Of a stretch of 64,000 bases of DNA, positions 25,572-33,434 are shown piece by piece (the first letter of the stretch is position 1; every line of letters starts with the position of its first letter). The DNA lies in the NCBI GenBank assembly GCA_035501735.1, contig DATJVR010000011.1:1-64000 (forward strand), given 5' to 3'. The DNA comes from PNAI01 sp035501735 (GTDB taxonomy: Bacteria > Pseudomonadota > Alphaproteobacteria > Rhizobiales > Xanthobacteraceae). Under the pieces are notes generated by a model. The model ran no database searches. It saw only the letters and a list, made by a program, of their open reading frames with translations, and was not told where the DNA came from. The position numbers were made by a program, and so were the translations under genes.

Positions 25572-27413
25572 TCACACCCCTTCGAACTGCAGCTTGGCTA
25601 GCCGCGCGTAGAGCCCGCCCTGCTCGACCAGGGCCGCATGCGTGCCCTGTTCGACGATGTGACCCTTGTCCATGACCAGGATGCGGTCGCACGACAGGAC
25701 GGTCGAGAGCCGATGCGCGATCACCAATGTGGTGCGATCCTTCATCAGCCGCTCGAGCGCGGCCGTGACCACCGTCTCGCTCGCGGCATCGAGCGATGAG
25801 GTCGCCTCATCGAGCAGCAGCAACGGCGCCTGGCGCAGCACCGCGCGCGCGATCGCGATACGCTGGCGCTCGCCGCCCGAAAGCGTGACGCCGCGCTCGC
25901 CCACGAGCGTTTCATAGCCTTGCGGCAGACGGCCGATGACCTCGGTCAACGCCGCCGTCTCGGCCGCGCTCTCGATCTCGGCGTCGGTCGCCTCGGGCCG
26001 GCCGAAGCGGATGTTCTCTCGGATCGAAGTGGCGAAGACCACGCCGTCCTGCGGCACCAGTGCGATATGGCGTCGCAAGACCACGGGATCCATATCGGTC
26101 AGCGCCACGCCGTCGAACCTTATTGTGCCTGCGGTGGGATCGTAGAACCGCAATAGCAGGTGAAAGATCGTGCTTTTGCCCGCCCCGGAAGGTCCGACGA
26201 TCGCCACCTTCTCGCCCGGATTGACGAGGAACGACACGTCGTCGAGCGCGAGCGGACTTGGCCGCGTCGGATAGGCGAAGCGCACCTTGTCGAACGCGAC
26301 CTCGGCGCGCGGAACCTGCCGCAGCGCGACCGGCTGTGCGGGCGCCTTGAGCGTCGACCGCACCGCGAGGATTTCGAACAGCCGCTCCGCCGCGCCCGAA
26401 GCCGCCGAGATTTCGCCCCACACCTGCGAGAGCTCGCCCAATGCGCCCGCCGCGAACACGGTGAACAGCACGAATTGACCCAGGCGGCCGGGCGACATCT
26501 GCTTGTCGATGACATCCTGCGCGCCGACCCACAGCACCACCACCACGCTGGTGAACACCAGGAAAATCACGATCGCGGTGAGGAAGGCCCGCGCCATGGT
26601 CGAATTGCGCGCGGTCCGAAACGCCAGCCCGACGGCCTGCGTGAAACGCGCGACCGCGAGCGGCTCGTTATTGAACGCCTGTACGATCCGCACCGCTCCG
26701 ATTTGCTCGGCCGCATAGGCGGAGGCGTCCGCAAGCGTATCCTGTGCGAGCCGCGCGCGGTTGCGCACCACGCGTCCGAAGGCAACGAGCGGCAGCACGA
26801 TCAGCGGAATAACCAGCAGCACGAAACCCGAAAGCCGTAGGCTCGTGACCATCATCATGGTGGCGGCGCCGATGAACAGCACCAGATTGCGCAACGCGAC
26901 CGACACCGAGGCGCCGACCGCAGCCTTGATCTGCGTGGTATCGGCGGTGAGCCGTGAGAGGACTTCGCCGGTTTGCGTGCGGTCGAAGAACGCCGGCGTC
27001 AATGTGGTCAGATGCAGGAACACCTCGCTGCGCAGGTCCGCGACGATGCGCTCGCCGAGCGTCGTCACGAGATAGAACCGCGATGCGCTCGCCAGCGCGA
27101 GCGTCGCTGCCGCTAGGATCAGCACGGTGAAATAGCTGTTGATCAGCTCGACGCCCTGCGTCGTGAATCCGAAGTCGATCATGCGGCGCACCGCGATCGG
27201 CACCGCAAGCGTCGTCAGCGCCGCCACCAGCAGCGCGATCAGCGCCAAGATGGCCCGTACGCGGTAGCGCATGACATAGGGGACGAGCTGCCTGAACGGC
27301 GCGACGCCGCCTTCGGCGGCAACGACGGCCGGCGCAGGCGCCGCGCGCGCCGGATGTTCCGTCATTTGGGGGGCCCCGTCCGTGAGGGTGGCTCCGTCCG
27401 ACTTGTCGTTCAT
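25572..27413 (-). CDS. ABC exporter, fused permease and ATPase (MsbA/LmrA type)
   Basis: 613 residues. Transmembrane domain (about 40-320) with six helices, then an ATP-binding domain with Walker A VGPSGAGKST, Q-loop LVPQDG, signature LSGGERQRIAIARAVL, Walker B LLLLDEATSSLD and H-loop IAHRLSTVLSCD. This half-transporter works as a homodimer in the inner membrane, exporting lipids, drugs or peptides; the substrate is not evident. The first 35 residues are Ala/Pro-rich. It converges with merR and diverges from rpmE. Confidence 0.93.
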   Translation of the reverse strand: MNDKSDGATLTDGAPQMTEHPARAAPAPAVVAAEGGVAPFRQLVPYVMRYRVRAILALIALLVAALTTLAVPIAVRRMIDFGFTTQGVELINSYFTVLILAAATLALASASRFYLVTTLGERIVADLRSEVFLHLTTLTPAFFDRTQTGEVLSRLTADTTQIKAAVGASVSVALRNLVLFIGAATMMMVTSLRLSGFVLLVIPLIVLPLVAFGRVVRNRARLAQDTLADASAYAAEQIGAVRIVQAFNNEPLAVARFTQAVGLAFRTARNSTMARAFLTAIVIFLVFTSVVVVLWVGAQDVIDKQMSPGRLGQFVLFTVFAAGALGELSQVWGEISAASGAAERLFEILAVRSTLKAPAQPVALRQVPRAEVAFDKVRFAYPTRPSPLALDDVSFLVNPGEKVAIVGPSGAGKSTIFHLLLRFYDPTAGTIRFDGVALTDMDPVVLRRHIALVPQDGVVFATSIRENIRFGRPEATDAEIESAAETAALTEVIGRLPQGYETLVGERGVTLSGGERQRIAIARAVLRQAPLLLLDEATSSLDAASETVVTAALERLMKDRTTLVIAHRLSTVLSCDRILVMDKGHIVEQGTHAALVEQGGLYARLAKLQFEGV

Positions 27414-27497
27414 ACCCCGTACCCTTTACGCATCCGCCCCCTTTTGCGTGGCCGGACAATGCCCCCGAGACAGGCGGCGCGCAATCGCAACAAAGCC

Positions 27498-27526
27498 TTG
27501 TCCGGCCTGCGCCTGTCCTGTATAGA
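27498..27526 (+). promoter_or_regulatory. sigma70-type promoter for rpmE
   Basis: TTGTCC at 27498-27503, a 17-base spacer and TATAGA at 27521-27526. It predicts a start near 27533 and a leader of about 68 bases before the rpmE ATG. Confidence 0.6.
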
Positions 27527-27600
27527 ACCGCGGAAATCTATTGCAAATCCAATGGCGTGCGTCAGGCACGCGGCATCAAAATCAGCCGGGACCAGTAACC

Positions 27601-28002
27601 ATGAAACAAGACACTCATCCGGATTATCACACCGTCACGGTGAAAATGACCGACGGCAGCGAGTTCACCACCCGCACCACCTGGGGCAAGAAGGGTGACG
27701 TGCTGCACCTCGACATCGATTCGAAATCACATCCGGCCTGGACCGGCGGGCATCAGCAATTGCTCGACCGCGGCGGCCGCCTCTCGCGTTTCCAGAAGAA
27801 ATTCTCCGGCTTCCTCAAGGAGTCCGAAGCCAAGGACACGAAAGAGACCAAGCCCGCGAAGGAGCCGAAGGAATCCAAAGGCGCCAAGGAGGGCAAGGCT
27901 ACCAAAGAGGCCAAGGAACCGAAGGCCGCCAAGGAGCCAAAGGAATCCAAGGAGCCAAAAGAGACCAAAGACGGCAAGGAAACCGGCGAAACGAAAGCGT
28001 GA
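27601..28002 (+). CDS. rpmE: 50S ribosomal protein L31 with a long Lys/Glu tail
   Basis: 133 residues. The first 75 match the zinc-free (no CxxC) alphaproteobacterial bL31: MKQDTHPDYHTVTVKMTDGS, TTWGKKGDVLHLDIDSKSHP, AWTGGHQQLLDRGGRLSRF. L31 bridges the large and small subunits. The last 58 or so residues are almost entirely Lys, Glu, Ala, Pro, Thr and Ser in 3-6 residue units such as KEPKESK and KEAKEP. The normal family length is about 73-80, so the tail is an extra low-complexity module. Translation starts at ATG 27601. A strong terminator follows 35 bases after the stop. Confidence 0.94.
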   Translation: MKQDTHPDYHTVTVKMTDGSEFTTRTTWGKKGDVLHLDIDSKSHPAWTGGHQQLLDRGGRLSRFQKKFSGFLKESEAKDTKETKPAKEPKESKGAKEGKATKEAKEPKAAKEPKESKEPKETKDGKETGETKA

Positions 28003-28036
28003 ACAACCGCCGCGCCGTTGCGGGCCGTTCAAATCG

Positions 28037-28066
28037 AAACCCCCGCACGAGCGGGGGTTTTCATTT
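28037..28066 (+). terminator. intrinsic terminator after rpmE, possibly bidirectional
   Basis: AAACCCCCGC (28037-28046) pairs perfectly with GCGGGGGTTT (28051-28060) around loop ACGA, followed by TCATTTT. It ends the rpmE transcript. On the other strand the same hairpin follows the convergent rcdA-like gene, with only a short T-run. Confidence 0.85.
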
Positions 28067-28089
28067 TAGGACCAGATGATTTCGCAGGC

Positions 28090-28620
28090 CTAGCGCGCGT
28101 TCTGCTCGAACGCCGCGCGCAACATGCCGAGCTGCCGGGCCACCGGATTGTTCGATCGCGGATGATCGGGCGCCGTTGGCGGCGCCGCATAGATGTTGGT
28201 GTCGAGCCGCCGCACCCGCTCGTTGATCTGGCGCGAGCGATTGATCAAATCACGCAGCTTCTCGGGCAGCAGTTGCAGGGTCATGTCGTCGATGATGTCG
28301 CCGCCCGTGAGCTTCACCTTCAATTTTTCCTTGTTCGCCTGCGCGAGCGACATTTCGCCTTCCTTCACCGCGCGATGCAGCAACAGCCAGGATGCGATCT
28401 GCATCAGCCGCGTGGTCAAGCGCATGCTTTCGGTGGCGTAACTGAGCGCCGCGCCGCGTTGAAGTTTTTTGGATTCCTGTCGGCCGGGTCCGTCGAGATA
28501 AGCGGCGGTTTCTTCCACCAGCGCCATGCCGTCGCGGAACAAGGCGGAAAACGCCTGCGAGCTCGCGAGCCGTTCGCCGAACAGCACTGGCACTGAAACG
28601 TCCGCAAACCGATCGGACAT
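28090..28620 (-). CDS. rcdA: DUF1465 family protein, RcdA homologue
   Basis: 176 residues. The helical core MALVEETAAYLDGPGRQESK, YATESMRLTTRLMQIASWLL and LHRAVKEGEMSLAQANKEK matches the DUF1465 family, which includes Caulobacter RcdA, the adaptor that helps ClpXP degrade the cell-cycle regulator CtrA. The C-terminal 45 residues are probably disordered, as in RcdA. Identity to RcdA is by family; a role in CtrA turnover in this organism is an inference. The gene is transcribed away from a candidate CtrA-boxed RNA gene 130 bases upstream. Confidence 0.85.
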   Translation of the reverse strand: MSDRFADVSVPVLFGERLASSQAFSALFRDGMALVEETAAYLDGPGRQESKKLQRGAALSYATESMRLTTRLMQIASWLLLHRAVKEGEMSLAQANKEKLKVKLTGGDIIDDMTLQLLPEKLRDLINRSRQINERVRRLDTNIYAAPPTAPDHPRSNNPVARQLGMLRAAFEQNAR

Positions 28621-28746
28621 ACGTTACGCCTCACCCCACACCGGGAAAGCATATGCCCGGACCCCGGGTGTCTGTCCAGCGCGCCTGCCGCAAAGCTGAA
28701 GACATAGTTGCCGGCAGATTCGCTCAAAAACGACCGGATTCGAGGT

Positions 28747-28776
28747 GAAAAAAGAGCCGCCGTTGCCGGCGGCTCT
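28747..28776 (-). terminator. intrinsic terminator of the candidate sRNA
   Basis: Perfect 10-base-pair stem AGAGCCGCCG/CGGCGGCTCT (28753-28776) with loop TTGC on the plus strand, read on the minus strand with TTTTTT directly after it. It could also end read-through from the DUF1192 gene, but that stop is 146 bases upstream. Confidence 0.85.
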
Positions 28777-28840
28777 AAGTTGATAACAGGGAGGCGTCAA
28801 ACAGAGTGGACAGGAGCCACTCAATGTCCAGAAGTTGGAC
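28747..28840 (-). ncRNA. candidate small regulatory RNA with anti-Shine-Dalgarno loops
   Basis: Read on the minus strand, the predicted RNA of about 94 nucleotides starts with hairpin GTCCA-N5-TGGAC (28840-28826). A second hairpin follows, GAGTGG-N7-CCACTC (28822-28804), with loop CTCCTGT. A single-stranded linker containing CCTCCC comes next, then terminator hairpin AGAGCCGCCG-N4-CGGCGGCTCT (28776-28753) with six T. CUCCU and CCUCCC are complementary to ribosome-binding sites, the usual targeting feature of alphaproteobacterial trans-acting sRNAs. The RNA lies between two protein genes and overlaps neither. Transcription is unproven. Confidence 0.6.
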
Positions 28841-28844
28841 GATT

Positions 28845-28880
28845 ATTTTAATGAACGCGAAAGTTTAACATATGGTTAAC
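28845..28880 (-). promoter_or_regulatory. CtrA-type box and -10 for the candidate sRNA
   Basis: TTAA (28865-28868), 7 bases, TTAAC (28876-28880) is the CtrA consensus TTAA-N7-TTAAC, here with the GTTAACCAT half site on the minus strand. TAAAAT (28850-28845) lies 14 bases after the box, placing CtrA over the -35 region, as in CtrA-activated promoters. This predicts an RNA start around 28838-28840, exactly where the first hairpin begins. Confidence 0.6.
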
Positions 28881-28922
28881 AGGCGCGGCCGCGCAGGCGC
28901 CGCGCGGCTTTCGCCGTTCGGG

Positions 28923-29117
28923 CTAGCGCTTGAAGAATCCTTCCGCCGCCGAGCGCGAGGCCTGCTTGCCTTTTATGTCGGTCTCGAGCCGCGCGATCTC
29001 GGCTTTCAGCAGCTCGATGCGGTCGCGCAGTTCCTGCACCGAGAGCAGCGTCAGATCCTGCCCGAGTTCGTGGCTGATTTTCTTCTTCGGTCGGTCGTCT
29101 TCGTCGATCGCCGGCAT
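28923..29117 (-). CDS. DUF1192 family protein
   Basis: 64 residues. MPAIDEDDRPKKKISHELGQ, then LTLLSVQELRDRIELLKAEI ARLETDI, is the standard DUF1192 arrangement: an acidic/basic head and one heptad-repeat helix. Function is unknown; its members are short alphaproteobacterial proteins often found next to a quinone oxidoreductase, as here. Start MPAIDE at 29117 has GGAG at 29127-29130; an in-frame ATG at 29126 touches that site and is rejected. Divergent from the oxidoreductase gene. Confidence 0.85.
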   Translation of the reverse strand: MPAIDEDDRPKKKISHELGQDLTLLSVQELRDRIELLKAEIARLETDIKGKQASRSAAEGFFKR

Positions 29118-29231
29118 GGTCCACATCTCCGCGCGCAAGAGAATAGCGGCGGCAATGTCCGTTGTCACATCGCGGTTGTCACGCTTGCGCCGGCCGACTA
29201 AACAGACACCATTCACGCCATCGAGGATGAA

Positions 29232-30236
29232 ATGCCGACATTGCCCGCCCGCATGACCGTGATCGCGATCAAGGCCCCCGGCGGGCCGGAGATGCTCGTT
29301 CCGCAGCAACAGCCGATGCCGGTGCCCGGCAAGGGAGAAATCCTGATCAAAGTCGCGGCTGCCGGCGTCAACCGTCCTGACGTGCGGCAGCGCCAGGGCA
29401 CCTATCCGCCGCCCAAGGGCGCGACGGAAATCCCCGGCCTCGAAGTCGCCGGCGAGGTAGCGGCACTCGGACCGGATACGTCACGATGGAAACTCGGCGA
29501 CAAGGTCTGCGCGCTGGTCGTTGGCGGCGGCTATGCGGAATATTGTCTTGCCTATGAATCGCATGCCTTGCCGGTTCCGCCCAGACTTTCCATGGTCGAA
29601 GCCGCCGCCATGCCGGAGACGTTCTTCACCTGCTGGCAAAACATGTTCATGCGCGCCGACGTGAAAAGCGGCGATTGGGTTCTGGTGCATGGCGGCACGT
29701 CGGGCATCGGCACGACCGCGATCATGCTGGCCAAGGCATTCGGAGCGAAGGTCATCATCACAGCCGGCTCGGATGATAAATGCGCGGCCGCGAAAAAACT
29801 CGGGGCCGATGTCGCGGTGAACTACAAGACCGAGGATTTCGTCGCGAAGACCAAGGAAGCGACCGGCGGCAAGGGCGCCAACCTGATCGTCGACATCGTC
29901 GGTGGCGATTATGTCGACCGCAACTACGATGCCGCGGCCGAGCAGGCGACCATTGCGCAGGTCTCGTTCACCAGCAGCCCCAAGGCGACGGCCAATTTCG
30001 CTAGGCTGATGCAGAAGCGTCTGATCCACACCGGCTCGACGCTGCGTCCGCGCACGGTGGCCGAGAAGGCCGCGATCGCGCGCGGCCTCGAGCAGCGGGT
30101 GTGGCCGCTGGTCGCCGCCGGCAAGATCAAGCCGGTCATCGACTCCACATTTCCGCTCAAAGAGGCCGCCGCCGCTCATGGCCGTATGGAATCGAGCCAG
30201 CATATCGGCAAGATCGTGCTCACCGTCGCGTCCTGA
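29232..30236 (+). CDS. NAD(P)H-quinone oxidoreductase (PIG3/QorA-like MDR)
   Basis: 334-residue zinc-free medium-chain dehydrogenase/reductase. The catalytic half starts MTVIAIKAPGGPEMLVPQQQ; the quinone-binding signature is near VNRPDVRQRQGTYPPPKGAT. The nucleotide half has VLVHGGTSGIGTTAIMLAKA and TAGSDDKCAAAKKLGADVAV. It probably reduces quinones using NADPH, like human TP53I3 (PIG3). ATG 29232 gives a normal length. DUF1192 and this gene are divergent with a 114-base gap. Confidence 0.92.
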   Translation: MPTLPARMTVIAIKAPGGPEMLVPQQQPMPVPGKGEILIKVAAAGVNRPDVRQRQGTYPPPKGATEIPGLEVAGEVAALGPDTSRWKLGDKVCALVVGGGYAEYCLAYESHALPVPPRLSMVEAAAMPETFFTCWQNMFMRADVKSGDWVLVHGGTSGIGTTAIMLAKAFGAKVIITAGSDDKCAAAKKLGADVAVNYKTEDFVAKTKEATGGKGANLIVDIVGGDYVDRNYDAAAEQATIAQVSFTSSPKATANFARLMQKRLIHTGSTLRPRTVAEKAAIARGLEQRVWPLVAAGKIKPVIDSTFPLKEAAAAHGRMESSQHIGKIVLTVAS

Positions 30237-30346
30237 AGGTCCCGCAGAGCCTCCACGCCTTGCCCTGGCCGTGGCCCGGCTGCTACTGATCTCGCAGCGG
30301 CAGTCGTGAAATCGGCACAATTATAGGGGCTTAGCTAGCGGCACGC

Positions 30347-33256
30347 ATGGCTGCGGGAGCGCGAAAAGGACACGGCGGCCTTCTCCGGGCTTGCCTGCGC
30401 GCCGTTTGGGCGGCGCTGCTGATCGCCGTGGGCATCGGCGGATCGCCCGTCCGTGCCGTCGAGGCGGTGAACATCAACACCGATGCGCCCGCCATCGACC
30501 TCACCGGCATGGCCGAATTGGTCAAGACCCAGATCGGCCAGATCCAGGTTTCGTCCGCCCCAGGTCCCGACGGCATCGTGCGCGGCATCCAGCAGATCGC
30601 GCGCGAGGGCTCGACCAACTGGGCGGTGTTCGCGCTCACCAATACCGGCGAGGAACAGGTCGATCGCCTGATCGTCGTGCCGCATTACCGCATGGTCGGT
30701 TCCGGCATCCTCTGGCCCGACCTCGGCGCCTCGCGCATCGTCACCATCACGCCGAGTTCCGGCGAGCGGCCCGAGCGCGTCGACAGCGCCACCGCCGACG
30801 TGTACCGCATCACCATCGACCCCGGCAATGTCATCACCTACCTCGCCGAGCTGCGCACCGATCGCCTGCCGCAGCTCTATCTGTGGGAGCCCGACGCCTA
30901 CAAGGACAAGGTCAACTCGCTCACGCTCTATCATGGCATCGTGATCGGCATTGCCGGCTTGCTCTCGCTCTTTCTGACCATCCTGTTCGTGGTCAAGGGC
31001 AGCGTGATGTTTCCCGCCGCCGCGGCGCTGAGCTGGGCGGTGCTGGTCTATATCGGCATCGACTTCGGTTTCTGGGGCAAGGTGTTCGACATGTCGTCCG
31101 GCGCCGAGCGCATCTGGCGCGCGTCGGGCGAGGCGATCCTGGCCGCGACGCTGCTCGTGTTCCTGTTTGCCTACCTCAATCTCGGCCGCTGGCACGTGCG
31201 TTACATGCACATCACGCTTGGCTGGCTCGCGATGCTCGGCGCGCTGGTTGCGCTCGCTCTGTTCGATCCCTCGATCGCCTCGGGCATTGCACGGCTTTCG
31301 CTCGCCGGCGTCGCCATTCTCGGTTTCGGCCTCGTCGTGTACCTCTCGACCCACGGTTTCGACCGCGCCGTGCTGCTCCTGCCGACCTGGTTCCTGCTGG
31401 TGGCCTGGACCATTGCCGCGGGTCTCACCATCACCGGCGTGGTGACCAACGACATCATCGGTCCGGCGTTGCTCGGCGGCCTGGTGCTGATCGTCATGCT
31501 GATCGGCTTCACGGTGATGCAGCATGCCTTTGCGGGCGGCATCACCCACGGCATCGTCTCCGACGTGGAGCGGCGTGCGCTCGCGCTCACCGGCGCCGGC
31601 GACATGATCTGGGACTGGGATGTGACGTCCGATCGCATCTTCACCAGCCCGGAAACCGAAAATCTGCTCGGCGTCAAACGCGGCGCCCTGGAAGGCCCGG
31701 CCGCGCGCTGGCTCGATGTGCTGCACCCGCTCGACCGCGACCGCTTCCGCGCTTCGCTTGACGGCGTGCTCGAACAGCGCCGCGGTCGGCTGGTGCAGGA
31801 CTTCCGCCTGCGCACGCATGACGGCCATTATCTCTGGCTGGCGCTGAAGGCGCGCCCGCTGGTCGGCTCCGACGGCGAGGTGGTGCGCCTCGTCGGCACG
31901 CTCACCGACGTCACCGAGTTCAAGACTGCCGAGGAACGGCTGCTGCACGATGCGGTGCACGACAATCTCACCGGCCTGCCCAATCGCCAGCTGTTCCTTG
32001 ACCGGCTCGAAGCCGTGCTCGGGCTCGCCAAATCCGATCCTGCCATCCGCCCGACCGTGATCGTGATCGATCTCGACCGCTTCAAGCAGGTCAATGATTC
32101 CGTCGGCATCGCGGTCGGCGATTCGATCCTGCTCACGCTGGCGCGCCGGCTGTCGCGGTTGCTGAAACCTCAGGATACGCTGGCGCGGCTCACCGGCGAT
32201 CAATTCGCCATGATCCTGCTGTCGGAAAAAGACCCCGCGAAGATCATCGAATTTGCCGAAACTGTGCGTCGCACCTTGCGCGCGCCGATCACCTTCAACG
32301 ATCGCGAGATCTTTCTCACCGCCTCGATCGGCTTTGCGCTCGGCGACGGCCAGCCGCAGCGCATCGAGGAAGTGCTTAAAGACGCCGAACTCGCCATGTA
32401 CCACGCCAAACGCATCGGCGGCGACAGCATCGAGGTCTTCAAGCCCGCCATGCGCGCGCGCAAGACCGACCGGCTTGCGCTCGAATCGGAGCTCCGCCGC
32501 GCGCTCGAGCGCGAGGAGATCACCATCCTCTACCAGCCGATCGTACGGCTTGAGGATCGCTCCATCGCCGGCTTCGAGGCGCTGGCGCGCTGGGACCATC
32601 CGAAAATGGGCCGCATGTCGCCCTCCGAATTCATCAACATCGCCGAGGAAATCGGCCTGATCGTCGACCTCGGCCTGTTCGTGCTGGAACGCGCGGCGCG
32701 CCAGCTCGCCATCTGGCAACGCAGCGTGCGCACGCGCGAGCCGATTTTCATCAGCGTCAACGTCTCCTCGCGGCAATTGTTGCGTCACGACCTGATCCAC
32801 GATCTGCGCTCCGTGCTCACGCGCTCGGCGCTCGCGCGCGGCACCTTGAAACTGGAGCTCACCGAATCACTGGTCATGGAAAATCCCGAGCACGCCGCGC
32901 AATTGCTCGCCCGCATCCGCGATCTCGGCGCCGGTCTCGCGCTCGACGATTTCGGCACCGGCCATTCCTCGCTCGCTTATTTGCAGCGCTTCCCGTTCGA
33001 CACCATCAAGATCGATCAGTCATTCGTGCGCATGACCTCGAAGGGCAAACGCCCCGTGATCCTGCGCTCCATCATCGCGCTCGCGCATGATCTCGGCATG
33101 GACGTGGTCGCCGAGGGGGCCGAGACCGACAGCGATGCGGTCGAGCTCTACCAGCTCGGCTGCGAATACGCGCAAGGCTTTGCCTTCGGCGAGCCGATGA
33201 CGGCGGAAGCCGCGCGCGATTTGCTGACGAGCAGCCAGCTCGAGCCCGCGCGCTAG
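30347..33256 (+). CDS. membrane GGDEF-EAL protein with 7TM sensor and PAS; GGDEF degenerate
   Basis: 969 residues. Signal (1-37), periplasmic domain (about 40-195), about seven hydrophobic helices (197-400) as in 7TM-DISM sensors, PAS (about 405-520, WDWDVTSDRIF), GGDEF (about 530-690) and EAL (about 705-955). The GGDEF motif reads LTGDQF, so cyclase activity is probably lost. The EAL domain keeps EALARWDH, VNVSSRQL, LELTES, ALDDFGTG, IKIDQSF, VAEGAET and YAQGF, so it should hydrolyse c-di-GMP. Net effect: a phosphodiesterase gated by an outside signal. It lies 110 bases after the oxidoreductase. Confidence 0.93.
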   Translation: MAAGARKGHGGLLRACLRAVWAALLIAVGIGGSPVRAVEAVNINTDAPAIDLTGMAELVKTQIGQIQVSSAPGPDGIVRGIQQIAREGSTNWAVFALTNTGEEQVDRLIVVPHYRMVGSGILWPDLGASRIVTITPSSGERPERVDSATADVYRITIDPGNVITYLAELRTDRLPQLYLWEPDAYKDKVNSLTLYHGIVIGIAGLLSLFLTILFVVKGSVMFPAAAALSWAVLVYIGIDFGFWGKVFDMSSGAERIWRASGEAILAATLLVFLFAYLNLGRWHVRYMHITLGWLAMLGALVALALFDPSIASGIARLSLAGVAILGFGLVVYLSTHGFDRAVLLLPTWFLLVAWTIAAGLTITGVVTNDIIGPALLGGLVLIVMLIGFTVMQHAFAGGITHGIVSDVERRALALTGAGDMIWDWDVTSDRIFTSPETENLLGVKRGALEGPAARWLDVLHPLDRDRFRASLDGVLEQRRGRLVQDFRLRTHDGHYLWLALKARPLVGSDGEVVRLVGTLTDVTEFKTAEERLLHDAVHDNLTGLPNRQLFLDRLEAVLGLAKSDPAIRPTVIVIDLDRFKQVNDSVGIAVGDSILLTLARRLSRLLKPQDTLARLTGDQFAMILLSEKDPAKIIEFAETVRRTLRAPITFNDREIFLTASIGFALGDGQPQRIEEVLKDAELAMYHAKRIGGDSIEVFKPAMRARKTDRLALESELRRALEREEITILYQPIVRLEDRSIAGFEALARWDHPKMGRMSPSEFINIAEEIGLIVDLGLFVLERAARQLAIWQRSVRTREPIFISVNVSSRQLLRHDLIHDLRSVLTRSALARGTLKLELTESLVMENPEHAAQLLARIRDLGAGLALDDFGTGHSSLAYLQRFPFDTIKIDQSFVRMTSKGKRPVILRSIIALAHDLGMDVVAEGAETDSDAVELYQLGCEYAQGFAFGEPMTAEAARDLLTSSQLEPAR

Positions 33257-33372
33257 ACGACCACTTGCGAAATTTCTGCCCGGCGCCGTGTGCCCACACC
33301 TGAATCGCTCTATGCGATTTCGCGTAAGTAGCTTCAGCAAATTGCAATTTCGTCGAATGCCGCGCTAGCTAG

Positions 33373-33388
33373 TTAACGATCCGTTAAC
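33373..33388 (+). promoter_or_regulatory. CtrA-type box upstream of a secreted-protein gene
   Basis: TTAA (33373-33376), 7 bases, TTAAC (33384-33388), a full CtrA consensus (TTAA-N7-TTAAC), 46 bases before the ATG at 33435. The surrounding 33330-33400 stretch is AT-richer than the flanks. Confidence 0.5.
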
Positions 33389-33434
33389 AAGAACAGAAAC
33401 GTTGCTTCGTTCACTACGTTCGGTGGAGTGGCCA

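Larger units (their letters stand above)
28621..28922. other. 302-base region between rcdA and the DUF1192 gene
   Basis: Holds, from right to left on the minus strand, a CtrA-type box (28865-28880), a -10-like TAAAAT (28850-28845), a structured RNA candidate (28840-28747) with its terminator, and about 125 bases that must carry the rcdA promoter. No protein frame in it is convincing. Confidence 0.6.

Noticed and set aside
27830..28000. Direct repeats in the rpmE tail as a possible satellite or array
   Set aside because: They stay in frame with the Lys/Glu-rich tail and vary in unit length; they are protein low complexity, not a CRISPR.
30335..32800. An 821-codon open frame on the minus strand
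   Set aside because: It is a shadow of the GGDEF-EAL gene on the other strand: high GC removes stop codons. The sequence is His/Arg/Glu-rich without any fold pattern.
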